Source: Flavobacterium sp. HTF (GTDB lineage Bacteria > Bacteroidota > Bacteroidia > Flavobacteriales > Flavobacteriaceae). Taken from it: 64,000 nt of DNA. The translations under genes were made by a program, and so were the position numbers. Location of the stretch: positions 56,629 through 120,628 of the forward strand of contig NZ_QETH01000003.1 in assembly GCF_003105115.1 (NCBI RefSeq). The letters run 5' to 3'. Position 1 is the first letter of the stretch. Each line of letters begins with the position of its first letter. This document shows positions 36,225-44,721 of this stretch, piece by piece. The notes beneath the pieces are model-generated. The model saw nothing but the letters and a program-made list of their open reading frames with translations, did not search any database and was not told where the DNA came from.

Positions 36225-38039
36225 ATGAAAAAACTATTAATCACATTATTCCTGACAGCTTTTGCAATTGGACAATCGCAAGGTCTAATCTCGAATGTCC
36301 CAAACCGAAACACCACTTCATTAAACGGCGTTTGGAATTATATCGTAGATCCTTATGAAACGGGATATTACAGCTTTCACCATGATGTTTATGATCAGCA
36401 GAAAAAACCAAGTAATGCGGCTTATTTTAATAATTATCATGCTGTAAACAAACAGGAACTGGTTGAATATGATTTTGATAAATCTCCAAAAATAAACATT
36501 CCCGGCGATTGGACTTCCCAGGTTCCGGAACTTAAATATTATGAAGGAACAGTCTGGTTAAAAAAATCTTTTGATTATGATTTAAAAGAAAAAAAACGAC
36601 TTTTTGAATATATCGGAGCCATTAACTACAAAGCCGATGTGTATTTAAACGGAAAAAAACTGGGAACACACGAAGGAGGTTTTACACCATTTAATTATGA
36701 AGTAACTTCAATCGTAAAACCAAAAGATAATTATCTGGTTATAAAAGTAGATAATACCCGCCATAAGGAAGATGTCCCGACACTTAATACCGATTGGTGG
36801 AATTACGGCGGAATCACCCGTGATGTTACTTTGATAGAAGAATCAGAATCTTTTATAGAAGACTACACTATTCAGTTAAACAAAAATGATAAAAACAAAA
36901 TTTCAGGTTTTATTAAAATCAATAATTTAAACCCAACTCAAAATCAGGCTTCTGTTACTATTCCCGAATTAAAGATTAATTACAAAGGAAAAGTAGGTGC
37001 TGACGGAATTTTGAAATTTGAAATTCCGGTGAAAAACGTTTCATACTGGTCTCCTGAAAATCCTAAATTATATGAGGTAACAGTAGATTTTAATGGACAA
37101 AAATTAAAAGACAATATTGGTTTCAGAACTATTGAAACGCAGGGTGACAAAATTTTATTAAACGGAAAACAAATCTTTTTGCGTGGAATTTCAATCCATG
37201 AAGAAAATGCAAAAGGCGGCCGTGCAAACTCTGAAGAAGATGCTCTGCGTTTATTAAACTGGGCGCAGGAACTGGGCTGCAATTATGTACGTCTGGCACA
37301 TTATCCTCATAACGAAAACATCATCCGAATGGCCGATAAACTGGGTTTAATGGTTTGGGAAGAAATTCCGGTTTACTGGACTGTTGAGTTTACCAGAAAA
37401 GAGACGTATCAAAACGCTGAAAATCAACTAACATCGGCAATAACAAGAGATAAAAACAGAGCGTGTATTATTATTTGGTCAATGGCCAATGAAACTCCAA
37501 TTTCTGATGCCAGAAATGAATTCATAAAAAATCTGGGAAGCCATACAAAATCATTGGATAATACCAGATTAATCAGTGCTGCCTTATTAACGCAAAGTGG
37601 TGCAGACGGCTTTGGAACCATAAATGATGCTATTGGTGAATTTCTGGATATTATTGCCTTCAACCAGTATTTAGGCTGGTACGGTGGTAATCTGGAAGAC
37701 GCAGAGAAAATTTTATGGAAAACCAAATACAACAAACCTGTAATTGTATCTGAATTTGGAGGCGATGCCAAAGCCGGATTACATGGAGAAAAAAACGAAC
37801 GCTGGACAGAAGAATATCAGGAATATCTCTACATTCAGAACCTGAAAATGATTGAAAAAATTCCGCATTTAAGTGGTTTAAGTCCGTGGATTCTGGTAGA
37901 TTTCAGATCACCAAGAAGACTGCTTCCGGGCATTCAGGATGAATACAACAGAAAAGGTCTGATTTCAAATGACGGTCAGAAAAAGAAAGCTTTTTATATC
38001 ATGCACGACTGGTATGCAAAGAAGAAAAAAGAACAATAA
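36225..38039 (+). CDS. GH2 beta-glucuronidase
   Basis: 604 aa, the classic length of beta-glucuronidase. Signal peptide about 1-19 (ending GQSQ). Sugar-binding, Ig-like and TIM-barrel domains are in order. The acid/base is E423 in SMANET and the nucleophile E510 in VSEFGGD. N575-R-K577-G matches the N-x-K carboxylate-recognition motif of E. coli GusA at the equivalent place near the C-terminus. It should release terminal beta-D-glucuronic acid in the periplasm, feeding the UxuA pathway encoded 15 kb away. It lies beyond repeat copy B and has its own 185-bp upstream gap, so it may have a separate promoter. Confidence 0.9.
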   Translation: MKKLLITLFLTAFAIGQSQGLISNVPNRNTTSLNGVWNYIVDPYETGYYSFHHDVYDQQKKPSNAAYFNNYHAVNKQELVEYDFDKSPKINIPGDWTSQVPELKYYEGTVWLKKSFDYDLKEKKRLFEYIGAINYKADVYLNGKKLGTHEGGFTPFNYEVTSIVKPKDNYLVIKVDNTRHKEDVPTLNTDWWNYGGITRDVTLIEESESFIEDYTIQLNKNDKNKISGFIKINNLNPTQNQASVTIPELKINYKGKVGADGILKFEIPVKNVSYWSPENPKLYEVTVDFNGQKLKDNIGFRTIETQGDKILLNGKQIFLRGISIHEENAKGGRANSEEDALRLLNWAQELGCNYVRLAHYPHNENIIRMADKLGLMVWEEIPVYWTVEFTRKETYQNAENQLTSAITRDKNRACIIIWSMANETPISDARNEFIKNLGSHTKSLDNTRLISAALLTQSGADGFGTINDAIGEFLDIIAFNQYLGWYGGNLEDAEKILWKTKYNKPVIVSEFGGDAKAGLHGEKNERWTEEYQEYLYIQNLKMIEKIPHLSGLSPWILVDFRSPRRLLPGIQDEYNRKGLISNDGQKKKAFYIMHDWYAKKKKEQ

Positions 38040-38145
38040 AAAAATTTTTCTTCATTAGCAATTCATTAACAAAAAACAAACTGTAATTATATGATTTTTC
38101 TTCATTATTAATTTACTTTGTAATCATTCTAAAAATTGTAATCCT

Positions 38146-38709
38146 ATGAAAAAAATTTATTTACTGGCAGTTACATTGTTTGCTGCTTTTACAGTTCAGG
38201 CACAAGATGTAGTAAAATTTGCTCCGCTTGATGCTAGTCCGGTTGATATTTCTTATTTCCCAAACAAAGCCGTTAAATTCAAAAAAACAGATAATCCTAA
38301 TCCGGTTGTCAAAGTTATTTACGCAAGACCTTCTGCAAAAGGAAGAACTATTTTTGGGGATGTTGTGAAGTTTGGCGAAATCTGGAGAGTAGGTGCTAAC
38401 GAAAATACAGAAATCAAATTCTACAAACCAGTAACTATCGGTGGTAAAAATGTTCCGGCAGGATATTACAGTTTATTTGCTATTCCTGAAAAAGACAAAT
38501 GGACAATCATCATCAATAAAGAATTGGATTTATGGGGTGGTTACGCTTATGACGAAAGTAAAGATGTTGTAAGAGTTTCAGTTCCTGTAAAATCAGTTTC
38601 TGAAGTTATTGAAGCTTTATCTATTGCATTTACTACTCAGGGTAATGTAGCCAATTTAGTTATCGGATGGGATAAAACAACAGTTGAATTGCCTATTACG
38701 ATCAAATAA
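38146..38709 (+). CDS. Secreted DUF2911 protein
   Basis: 187 aa. Signal peptide about 1-19 (FTVQAQ). The remainder is a single DUF2911 domain, with the characteristic IYARPSAKGRTIFGD at about 64-78, IWRVGANENTEI at about 86-97 and VPAGYYSLFAIPE at about 109-121. The family is common in Bacteroidota, is predicted periplasmic or secreted, and has no established function. It has its own upstream gap and a terminator after it, so it looks monocistronic and unrelated to the PUL. Confidence 0.85.
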   Translation: MKKIYLLAVTLFAAFTVQAQDVVKFAPLDASPVDISYFPNKAVKFKKTDNPNPVVKVIYARPSAKGRTIFGDVVKFGEIWRVGANENTEIKFYKPVTIGGKNVPAGYYSLFAIPEKDKWTIIINKELDLWGGYAYDESKDVVRVSVPVKSVSEVIEALSIAFTTQGNVANLVIGWDKTTVELPITIK

Positions 38710-38732
38710 GTTTTCTAAAAAAATACATCTGA

Positions 38733-38768
38733 AAAGAGACACTAAATTTTTTAATTAAGTGTCTCTTT
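38733..38768 (+). terminator. Rho-independent terminator after the DUF2911 gene
   Basis: Stem AAAGAGACACT/AGTGTCTCTTT with a 14-nt loop, followed by a run of T, 24 bp after the stop codon. Confidence 0.88.
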
Positions 38769-38819
38769 TTTTTATAACTTTCATCAATTAACTAACCAAC
38801 AACCTTTTAAAGCCAAAAG

Positions 38820-40214
38820 ATGAAAAGAAACCCTATACTGCTTTTATTTCTATTGACCATTTATACCAGTTATTCGCAACAATTTAAGGCGACTTATGAA
38901 CAATTAAAAGAATACGAAGGTATTTATGAATCTGTAAATAAAACTACTCTCAAAATAGCTGCTTCTCCAAAAGATACGACACTCTATGCTATTATAAATG
39001 AAAGCAAATACAAATTAAAAACAATAGATAAGGACATTTTTGAAAATATGTCTGGTGAACAAGTTACTTTTAATAGAAAAGCCAATATTGTTAGCGGTTA
39101 CTCTACTGAGGGAAACACTTATAATCTGATTAATAAAAAAGTAGTTTTTCCTAAAGAAATGTGGTATCCAAGATTGAATGCTCCAAAGGATTTCAAATAT
39201 GTGTATGTACAGCCAAAACAAGAACTTGATGGGATAATCACAGCAAACCTTGATAAATCGGGCCTAGATAAAACATTACTGAATGAAATGATGTCAAAGA
39301 TTGTAGACGGTACACTTCCTAACGTTCATAGTGTTTTGATTATAAAAGACGGCAAATTGGTATTTGAAGAATATTTTTATGAATACAACAAAACCAAACT
39401 TCACGAATTGCGATCGGCAACAAAAAGTTTTGTTTCGGCCCTGACGGGAATTGCCATAGATAAAGGTTTTATTAAAAGTAAAGATGAAACTGTCCTGTCT
39501 TATTTTCCCGAATACACCTTTAAAAACCTTAACGAAGATAAAAGGGTGATTTCTATCAAAAATCTTCTAACCAATCAAAGTGGCCTTGATTGTGATGTGA
39601 GCAATCCAAAATCAGAAGGAAACGAAACAACAATGAATAGTTCTCCTGACTGGATACAATATACGCTTGATTTACCAATGATTGATGTTCCTGGAGGAAA
39701 AGGAATGTATTGTTCGGGAAACCCGATAATATTGGGTCGCATTATTGAGAAAACAACGAAAATGCCTTTACCTGAATTTGCAAAACAAACTCTTTTTAAA
39801 GATATCGGAATTAAAAATTTCGTTTGGAATTTTAAACCCGATGTTTCCAGTGCCGAAACTTTCTGTCAGCTTTATTTAAGTCCGAGAGATATGGGAAAAC
39901 TGGGTTTACTTTATCTGAATCAGGGTGCATGGAACGGAAAACAGGTGATTTCTAAAGATTGGGTTAAAGAATCCCTCACAAAACAAACCGTTGTTCAGGG
40001 CGTGAATTATGGCTATTTGTGGTGGCTTAAATATCTGGATGTAAATGGCACACGTTTTAACGGAAAAGCTGCACAAGGAAACGGGGGCCAGAAAATTTAT
40101 ATTTGGGAAGAACAAAATATGGTCACCATTATTACCGGAGGGAATTATAATTCACAATCTCCTAGTGATCAGATTATTCAGAAATATATTCTGCCTGCGT
40201 TTAATAAAAAGTAA
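38820..40214 (+). CDS. Secreted serine hydrolase, beta-lactamase/class C-like
   Basis: 464 aa. Signal peptide about 1-19 (SYSQ). An N-terminal beta-rich domain of about 120 residues precedes the hydrolase fold. The catalytic S199-A-T-K202 is the SxxK motif, Y297-C-S-G is the YxS/N-type second motif, and GNGGQKI at about 421-427 stands in for the KTG-like third motif. Such proteins are esterases, amide hydrolases or D-amino-acid peptidases rather than true beta-lactamases; the substrate is unknown. It stands alone between two terminators. Confidence 0.85.
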   Translation: MKRNPILLLFLLTIYTSYSQQFKATYEQLKEYEGIYESVNKTTLKIAASPKDTTLYAIINESKYKLKTIDKDIFENMSGEQVTFNRKANIVSGYSTEGNTYNLINKKVVFPKEMWYPRLNAPKDFKYVYVQPKQELDGIITANLDKSGLDKTLLNEMMSKIVDGTLPNVHSVLIIKDGKLVFEEYFYEYNKTKLHELRSATKSFVSALTGIAIDKGFIKSKDETVLSYFPEYTFKNLNEDKRVISIKNLLTNQSGLDCDVSNPKSEGNETTMNSSPDWIQYTLDLPMIDVPGGKGMYCSGNPIILGRIIEKTTKMPLPEFAKQTLFKDIGIKNFVWNFKPDVSSAETFCQLYLSPRDMGKLGLLYLNQGAWNGKQVISKDWVKESLTKQTVVQGVNYGYLWWLKYLDVNGTRFNGKAAQGNGGQKIYIWEEQNMVTIITGGNYNSQSPSDQIIQKYILPAFNKK

Positions 40215-40264
40215 ACTTTAATACGTTTTTAATATAACGACGTGAAATAATCTCTTTTTATATA

Positions 40265-40301
40265 AAATTCCCTTTAAGAAATAAAATCTTAAAGGGAATT
40301 T
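40265..40301. terminator. Bidirectional terminator between convergent genes
   Basis: A perfect 15-bp stem (40265-40279 with 40287-40301) and 7-nt loop, with T-rich sequence following on the plus strand and A/T-rich sequence on the other. It lies between the serine hydrolase (plus) and the lipoprotein gene (minus). Confidence 0.85.
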
Positions 40302-40317
40302 TTTATGTTTATTTAAA

Positions 40318-41463
40318 TTAATCCACCTTTATTTTTGTTTTATATACATATCCTTTTTTACCTTCCTTCGTTTGCACTAACCACCAATCTCCCGAATTGT
40401 CTAAAACTTCAACTTGCGAACCTGTAATTATTTTTTGTAAAATTTCTGATGATGTAGTTTTGTCTTTTCTAAGATTAGTAAAGCCATCTTTGTCTATTAT
40501 TTTTCCAAAAAATAAAGATTCTTCATCTGACATTGATAAATATGTTTGAGTGTAATTATTAACTAAAGAGTAGTTATAATAACCATTGGCTTTAAATTTA
40601 TTTAATAGGTCAGGATTTTGAACATAAAAATTATTTAATAAACTATATCCCTTATTGTCACTTAAATCTTTATCTTCATAATTTTTCAATTCAACTTCAA
40701 TTAAATAAGCCAAAGTTTGTTCTAATAATTTTGATTCAACTTTTTCTTTAACTTTTGTCGCATTACTATGCAAAAAATAAGCTAGATCAAAAATAAATTC
40801 AGGATTTTTAGTTGTAATATCCGAAATCATTTTTTTTCTGATTATTTCTGATTTACTTCTGTTATTATACCATAATAGGTGCCATTTAAAATCATCATTA
40901 TACTCATCTATTTTCTTTAAGTTCTTAATAAATGAGCTGTAGAGAAAATTATTTTTTTCATAATTTAAGTACACTACAATATCTTCTGTTTTACCAGCAT
41001 CTTTACTTATTTTCGATATTGCCATTAATTCGTCATTGAACAATATCTTATTATAATTTACAAAATCAACGTTATAGTTATTATTCATATCTTCTTTTAA
41101 TATTTCTGCAAAAGCGTCGCCTGCTCCATTAATAATTCCTCGATCCACTTGATAAGTATCAATAAATCCCTCATTACCCATTGCAGTAAATCCAAGTCCT
41201 CTCTCCAGAAACACATCGTTAAATTTTGCTTCATATATATCTACACCAAAGTATTCGTTAATTTTATTTTTGAAATCCTGATGTTCTAAAAATTTATAGC
41301 CATTAGTTCTTAATAATTTTTCCATTAATGGTAAATATTCTATATACAATTTATCTTCATTCTTCTTTATTGAACCTTTAATTTCCATTTTTTTTTCTTT
41401 TGTTTGTGAGTTACAACTAACTACTAAAGTTGTTAGCATAAATAAAATCATTGCTTTTTTCAT
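40318..41463 (-). CDS. A/T-rich lipoprotein with C-terminal SH3 domain, candidate immunity protein
   Basis: 381 aa from ATG at 41463; ATGs at 41481 and 41520 would overlap the upstream gene. The chosen start gives a short lipoprotein signal with C17 (TLVVSC) followed by NSQTKEKK, with no acidic export signal, so it should face the periplasm. The middle, about 260 residues, is not recognised and is charged and helical in look. The last 65 or so residues are a bacterial SH3 domain (GFTNLRKDKTTSSEIL..., ending WWLVQTKEGKKGYVYKTKI). It starts 5 bp after the stop of the peptidoglycan-targeting effector-like gene. This position and location make it a fair candidate for the cognate immunity protein (inference). 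Confidence 0.7.
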   Translation of the reverse strand: MKKAMILFMLTTLVVSCNSQTKEKKMEIKGSIKKNEDKLYIEYLPLMEKLLRTNGYKFLEHQDFKNKINEYFGVDIYEAKFNDVFLERGLGFTAMGNEGFIDTYQVDRGIINGAGDAFAEILKEDMNNNYNVDFVNYNKILFNDELMAISKISKDAGKTEDIVVYLNYEKNNFLYSSFIKNLKKIDEYNDDFKWHLLWYNNRSKSEIIRKKMISDITTKNPEFIFDLAYFLHSNATKVKEKVESKLLEQTLAYLIEVELKNYEDKDLSDNKGYSLLNNFYVQNPDLLNKFKANGYYNYSLVNNYTQTYLSMSDEESLFFGKIIDKDGFTNLRKDKTTSSEILQKIITGSQVEVLDNSGDWWLVQTKEGKKGYVYKTKIKVD

Positions 41464-41467
41464 TGCT

Positions 41468-44080
41468 TTATTGTTTTGCATTTTTACTGTAATTTCTTTT
41501 TTTATCCTTTGGGTCGGCAACTAAATTGTATTTTTTATATACATCACTCATTGAATCTACCTCTTCAACATATACGTTGATTATTTTTCCTTTAAGTTTA
41601 AGTGCATTATAATGTTCTACCAGATTCTTCATATCCGTATTATATATTCTAATACATCCGTAAGTAACCATTAAAGGACCATTATCATTTATTCCAAGTT
41701 TAGTGGTATGACCAGAATGAATAGCTATACCGTCTCTTTTTCCTGGAGCAGTTGCTTTTTTAGCATCTCCAGTCATTCCGTTTATATGAATTAAGCCATG
41801 ATTGCCATAACTGGCTTCACCAATATGTGTTCTAGAATAATAAGAAGACCAGAGTCCTGTTGGAGTACTACCTTTTCCATTACGCTCAAAAAAGTTATTA
41901 TTGACAGTACCCATTGCTAATGCATACCCTTTCAATATAATTTCAGAATCATCAAAAAAAACAAATAATCCTTCCGTAGTTCTGTCTTTAGGAACTATGA
42001 CATTAATATAAGCTGTTTTTGAATCTGCTGTATATTCCTCATCATAAGTAGAAAATTTACCTTTTGTTTTAGGAGTTTCAACCTTTTCTCCCCATTTGCA
42101 ATTATCAATTTTAAAAGTTTTTGATGTTACATCATTAAAAGCTCTTTGTTTCTCTCTATGATTAGAAGAAGAATTACCTTTTTCGTCTTTTACTGGCGCA
42201 TCATTACCCACTTTAGGACAAATCTTATTGACTACATCTTGAGTTTTATTAGCTATATTATTAATATTCTTCCATTTAAAAAATATCATTGAACTTAAAA
42301 CCGATAATTCAATTTTTTCTCCTATTAAATCAGGGTTTTCTACAACATCAATAGCATCTTTTTTTGTAAATAAGTTGCAGTATTTATAAAATGCTTTCCC
42401 AGTGACTTGAATTAATCCTCTTCCTCTATATTTCCAACCATCACTTTTAGCTGTATTACCTAATTCTGTAGCTTTTGCAGCAGGAGGGGAATAAGCCCAA
42501 TTTGCTATTTTCTGTTGATTTTCTAAAGAAACTCCTGGTTTTTTTGGCTTGATAGATGATCTTCCCCATAATTTTGCCTTTTCTTTACCGTCTTTTGTTT
42601 GAAATGCTTTGAAAATTGACAAACTTTCATAATAATAATTAAAATTTTCACCTTCTTTCAAACTTAGACTTAAACCTGATTCAACTCTTGCTTGCGCAAA
42701 CAAATGAGCTTTATTCCAGCATGTATCCATTCCTAAATCTTTCATATATTTCGTATAAGTTTCAGCTACTATAGCTAATTTCGCTGGACTTGCATTTGGA
42801 AATATCTGATTCAACTCAGCAGGAACTACTGGCTTACAGCAATTTGGACACAATCCTTCTTTTTCCTTTTTTTCAACTTTAGATATACCAACCTTCAAAA
42901 CTTTATTAGTAACCTCTACAGGATCCTGCTTAAAAACCGTAGCATCAACATCAACTACTGCACTTTTTATAAAATCATGTGTCTGCAAAACTTCGATTTC
43001 AGCAAAAAGTTCCTGCTCATCTCCTTCTGCCCAATTGTTTCCGCCCAGGCTTCTGGGTATTGTATCTAATGATACTGGTAAGGTATGAAGGTCTGATTTT
43101 ATCTTGAAGTTTTGAGTAAACAAAAGGTCATTGCTAACCACATCTTCTTCATACAATTTAAGGCAGACTTCTTTCCCTGCTAATCCTGTCGAATTTATTA
43201 AAACCCTGATCTGTTTTTCTTTAAACACGCCTTTTATCTGGTGGCCTGCTGTATCTGTAATATGTACAGAATTAATTTTTCCCTTTACTGCTTTGGGTGC
43301 AGTTGGAACATTAGGTTTTTGCGCTGCAGGTTTGTTTTTAACAGGTTGTTGCGGAGTTGTTTTACCTTTGAATGGGGCAGTTGGTGCTTCAGAAGCATCG
43401 ACGTTTACATTATTGCTTGGTATTTTTTCCTGATCTAACTGAGCTGTTACATAATATTCGTGAACCTTGTCGTTTTCCTGGCCGTTTTTTGTTGCAATTT
43501 TTGCAAAGCTTGGTTTTAAAAGAAAATCAATATCCGCAATTCCATCCCTGACAATTCCGGATTTTGTTTCGATAAAGTTTGTCTCATTGGCCTTATCATG
43601 ACCTGCTCCTTTTACATCATCTTCCCAAAGCGTAACAAACACTCTTCTTTTCTCCATATGCAGGCAATGCACCCGGGCTTTAACCGTTTGTCCATAAGAT
43701 AAGCGTCCTTCTATTTTTTTTCCGCTTTTATCAAGTAATCTTACATCATCAATTTTTGGCTGGCCCGGAAGCGGTTTTATATCAAGCCGGGCTGTTTCAT
43801 CTCCTTTTATTGCTACAATTCGAATACCGGCTCTTGTTAAGCTTCCATGACGAAATTTATAGGTTACCAGATTTCCCGTTTTATCATTTTCTTTTGTTTT
43901 GCGCCATTTGCCAAGCTCCAACACATAAACCTCCCATTTAATTTGATGCACAACAGGAGCATTCCCGGCAATGCTGAAATTTTGGTCTGCAGAAATTTTC
44001 GGAAACAAATTGTTTACCGTATAATGTTCTACAATTCCTACGACTGGATTAGCATTTCCAATTATTTTAAAATCTGACAT
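41468..44080 (-). CDS. Effector-like protein: Ig-like repeats, GH19-like domain and YkuD L,D-transpeptidase domain
   Basis: 870 aa, no signal peptide. The N-terminal trunk holds two similar Ig-like units (about 1-235 and 260-400) separated by a Pro/Lys/Ala-rich linker, as seen in T6SS-associated DUF4280 partner proteins. C-P-N-C-C at 411-415 marks the junction. A GH19/lysozyme-like domain follows (about 420-660), with E467 in ARVESGL as likely acid and YRGRGLIQVTG at 551-561. The C-terminal YkuD domain (about 690-842) has H788 and the catalytic C809 in TYGCIRI. Both enzyme domains act on peptidoglycan. The gene begins 11 bp after the DUF4280 gene, whose product is PAAR-like. The likely role is a delivered antibacterial effector, not a housekeeping wall enzyme. 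Confidence 0.75.
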   Translation of the reverse strand: MSDFKIIGNANPVVGIVEHYTVNNLFPKISADQNFSIAGNAPVVHQIKWEVYVLELGKWRKTKENDKTGNLVTYKFRHGSLTRAGIRIVAIKGDETARLDIKPLPGQPKIDDVRLLDKSGKKIEGRLSYGQTVKARVHCLHMEKRRVFVTLWEDDVKGAGHDKANETNFIETKSGIVRDGIADIDFLLKPSFAKIATKNGQENDKVHEYYVTAQLDQEKIPSNNVNVDASEAPTAPFKGKTTPQQPVKNKPAAQKPNVPTAPKAVKGKINSVHITDTAGHQIKGVFKEKQIRVLINSTGLAGKEVCLKLYEEDVVSNDLLFTQNFKIKSDLHTLPVSLDTIPRSLGGNNWAEGDEQELFAEIEVLQTHDFIKSAVVDVDATVFKQDPVEVTNKVLKVGISKVEKKEKEGLCPNCCKPVVPAELNQIFPNASPAKLAIVAETYTKYMKDLGMDTCWNKAHLFAQARVESGLSLSLKEGENFNYYYESLSIFKAFQTKDGKEKAKLWGRSSIKPKKPGVSLENQQKIANWAYSPPAAKATELGNTAKSDGWKYRGRGLIQVTGKAFYKYCNLFTKKDAIDVVENPDLIGEKIELSVLSSMIFFKWKNINNIANKTQDVVNKICPKVGNDAPVKDEKGNSSSNHREKQRAFNDVTSKTFKIDNCKWGEKVETPKTKGKFSTYDEEYTADSKTAYINVIVPKDRTTEGLFVFFDDSEIILKGYALAMGTVNNNFFERNGKGSTPTGLWSSYYSRTHIGEASYGNHGLIHINGMTGDAKKATAPGKRDGIAIHSGHTTKLGINDNGPLMVTYGCIRIYNTDMKNLVEHYNALKLKGKIINVYVEEVDSMSDVYKKYNLVADPKDKKRNYSKNAKQ

Positions 44081-44091
44081 AATGTTCTGTT

Positions 44092-44582
44092 TTATTCACA
44101 AATTGAGTCTTCTTCCTCTAAACTTTTTTTCAATTCAACTATATCAACCAATGGATTGATCTGGTTACTCAAAAGTTCCTTTGCATTTTTCACATTCTGC
44201 TTGCTTGGCTCTGCCTCTTGTCCATGCTTAACGACTGAAATGCAGTCTGCCCCACTAATGGGACAGGTTCCCTTACTGTCTTCTACTAATATTTTGCCCT
44301 GATTGCTCAGGGTTATTTTTTCATAAAAGCAACTCCATTGATTGATTATAGCCTGACAAGATTTATAACTGCTTCCTGTGGGCTGTAATTTACAATTGCC
44401 AAAGGTGTTTTTTCTAAAGTCTGTCCTAGTTCCTTCGTAGTTGCAATCAGTTTTTTTTCTACATCCTTATCATTGGCAAAATGTTTACTTTGCGATTTTA
44501 CTTTTAAGGTATCGGTTTGTGGCGTTTCACTAAACTTGCATTTTAACGTTGCGCCCTGAACTACTGCATATTTTCCGCTCAT
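44092..44582 (-). pseudogene. DUF4280 (PAAR-like) gene with a single-base frameshift
   Basis: Frame 1 from ATG at 44582 gives 78 aa, the start of a DUF4280 protein (KYAVVQGATLKCKFSE at about 4-19, LIATTKELGQT at about 45-55). At the six-base T run 44408-44413 (A6 in the mRNA) the homology leaves this frame. Reading one base back restores NTFGNCKLQP...WSCFYEKITL...EDSKGTCPISG up to a stop at 44092-44094, for a total of about 163 aa. DUF4280 proteins are thought to cap VgrG-like spikes of type VI or related injection machines. The break may be a real mutation, a homopolymer sequencing error, or slippage. The downstream effector gene follows after 11 bp. Confidence 0.8.
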
Positions 44583-44670
44583 GATTTTTCAAATAAAAAA
44601 TAGAATTATTCTTTCAAAAATAAAAAATAAATATACTATTTTTCTTTCAATTTTAATATTACAAGTCAAA

Positions 44671-44700
44671 AAAAACGCCTGATAAATATCAGACGTTTTT
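44671..44700 (-). terminator. Terminator of the molybdoenzyme operon
   Basis: Stem AAAAACG-CTGATA with TATCAG-ACGTTTTT, one bulged base, 22 bp past the stop of the molybdenum subunit gene in the minus direction, with a T-run following on that strand. Confidence 0.8.
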
Positions 44701-44721
44701 TATATTGATAGAATTAAAACT

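Noticed and set aside
37424..37771. 115-aa antisense frame inside the beta-glucuronidase gene
   Set aside because: Shadow frame opposite conserved GH2 active-site codons.
15536..38039. Ulvan or glycosaminoglycan utilisation locus
   Set aside because: No sulfatase gene is present in the region, whereas such loci are normally rich in sulfatases; a non-sulfated glucuronic-acid polymer fits better.
38820..40214. True class C beta-lactamase
   Set aside because: It has SxxK and a YxS-like motif but no typical KTG, and an added N-terminal domain; it is more likely a general serine hydrolase.
41468..44080. Endolysin or prophage remnant
   Set aside because: GH19-like domains occur in endolysins, but the Ig-like trunk, YkuD domain and DUF4280 neighbour do not fit, and no other phage gene is present.
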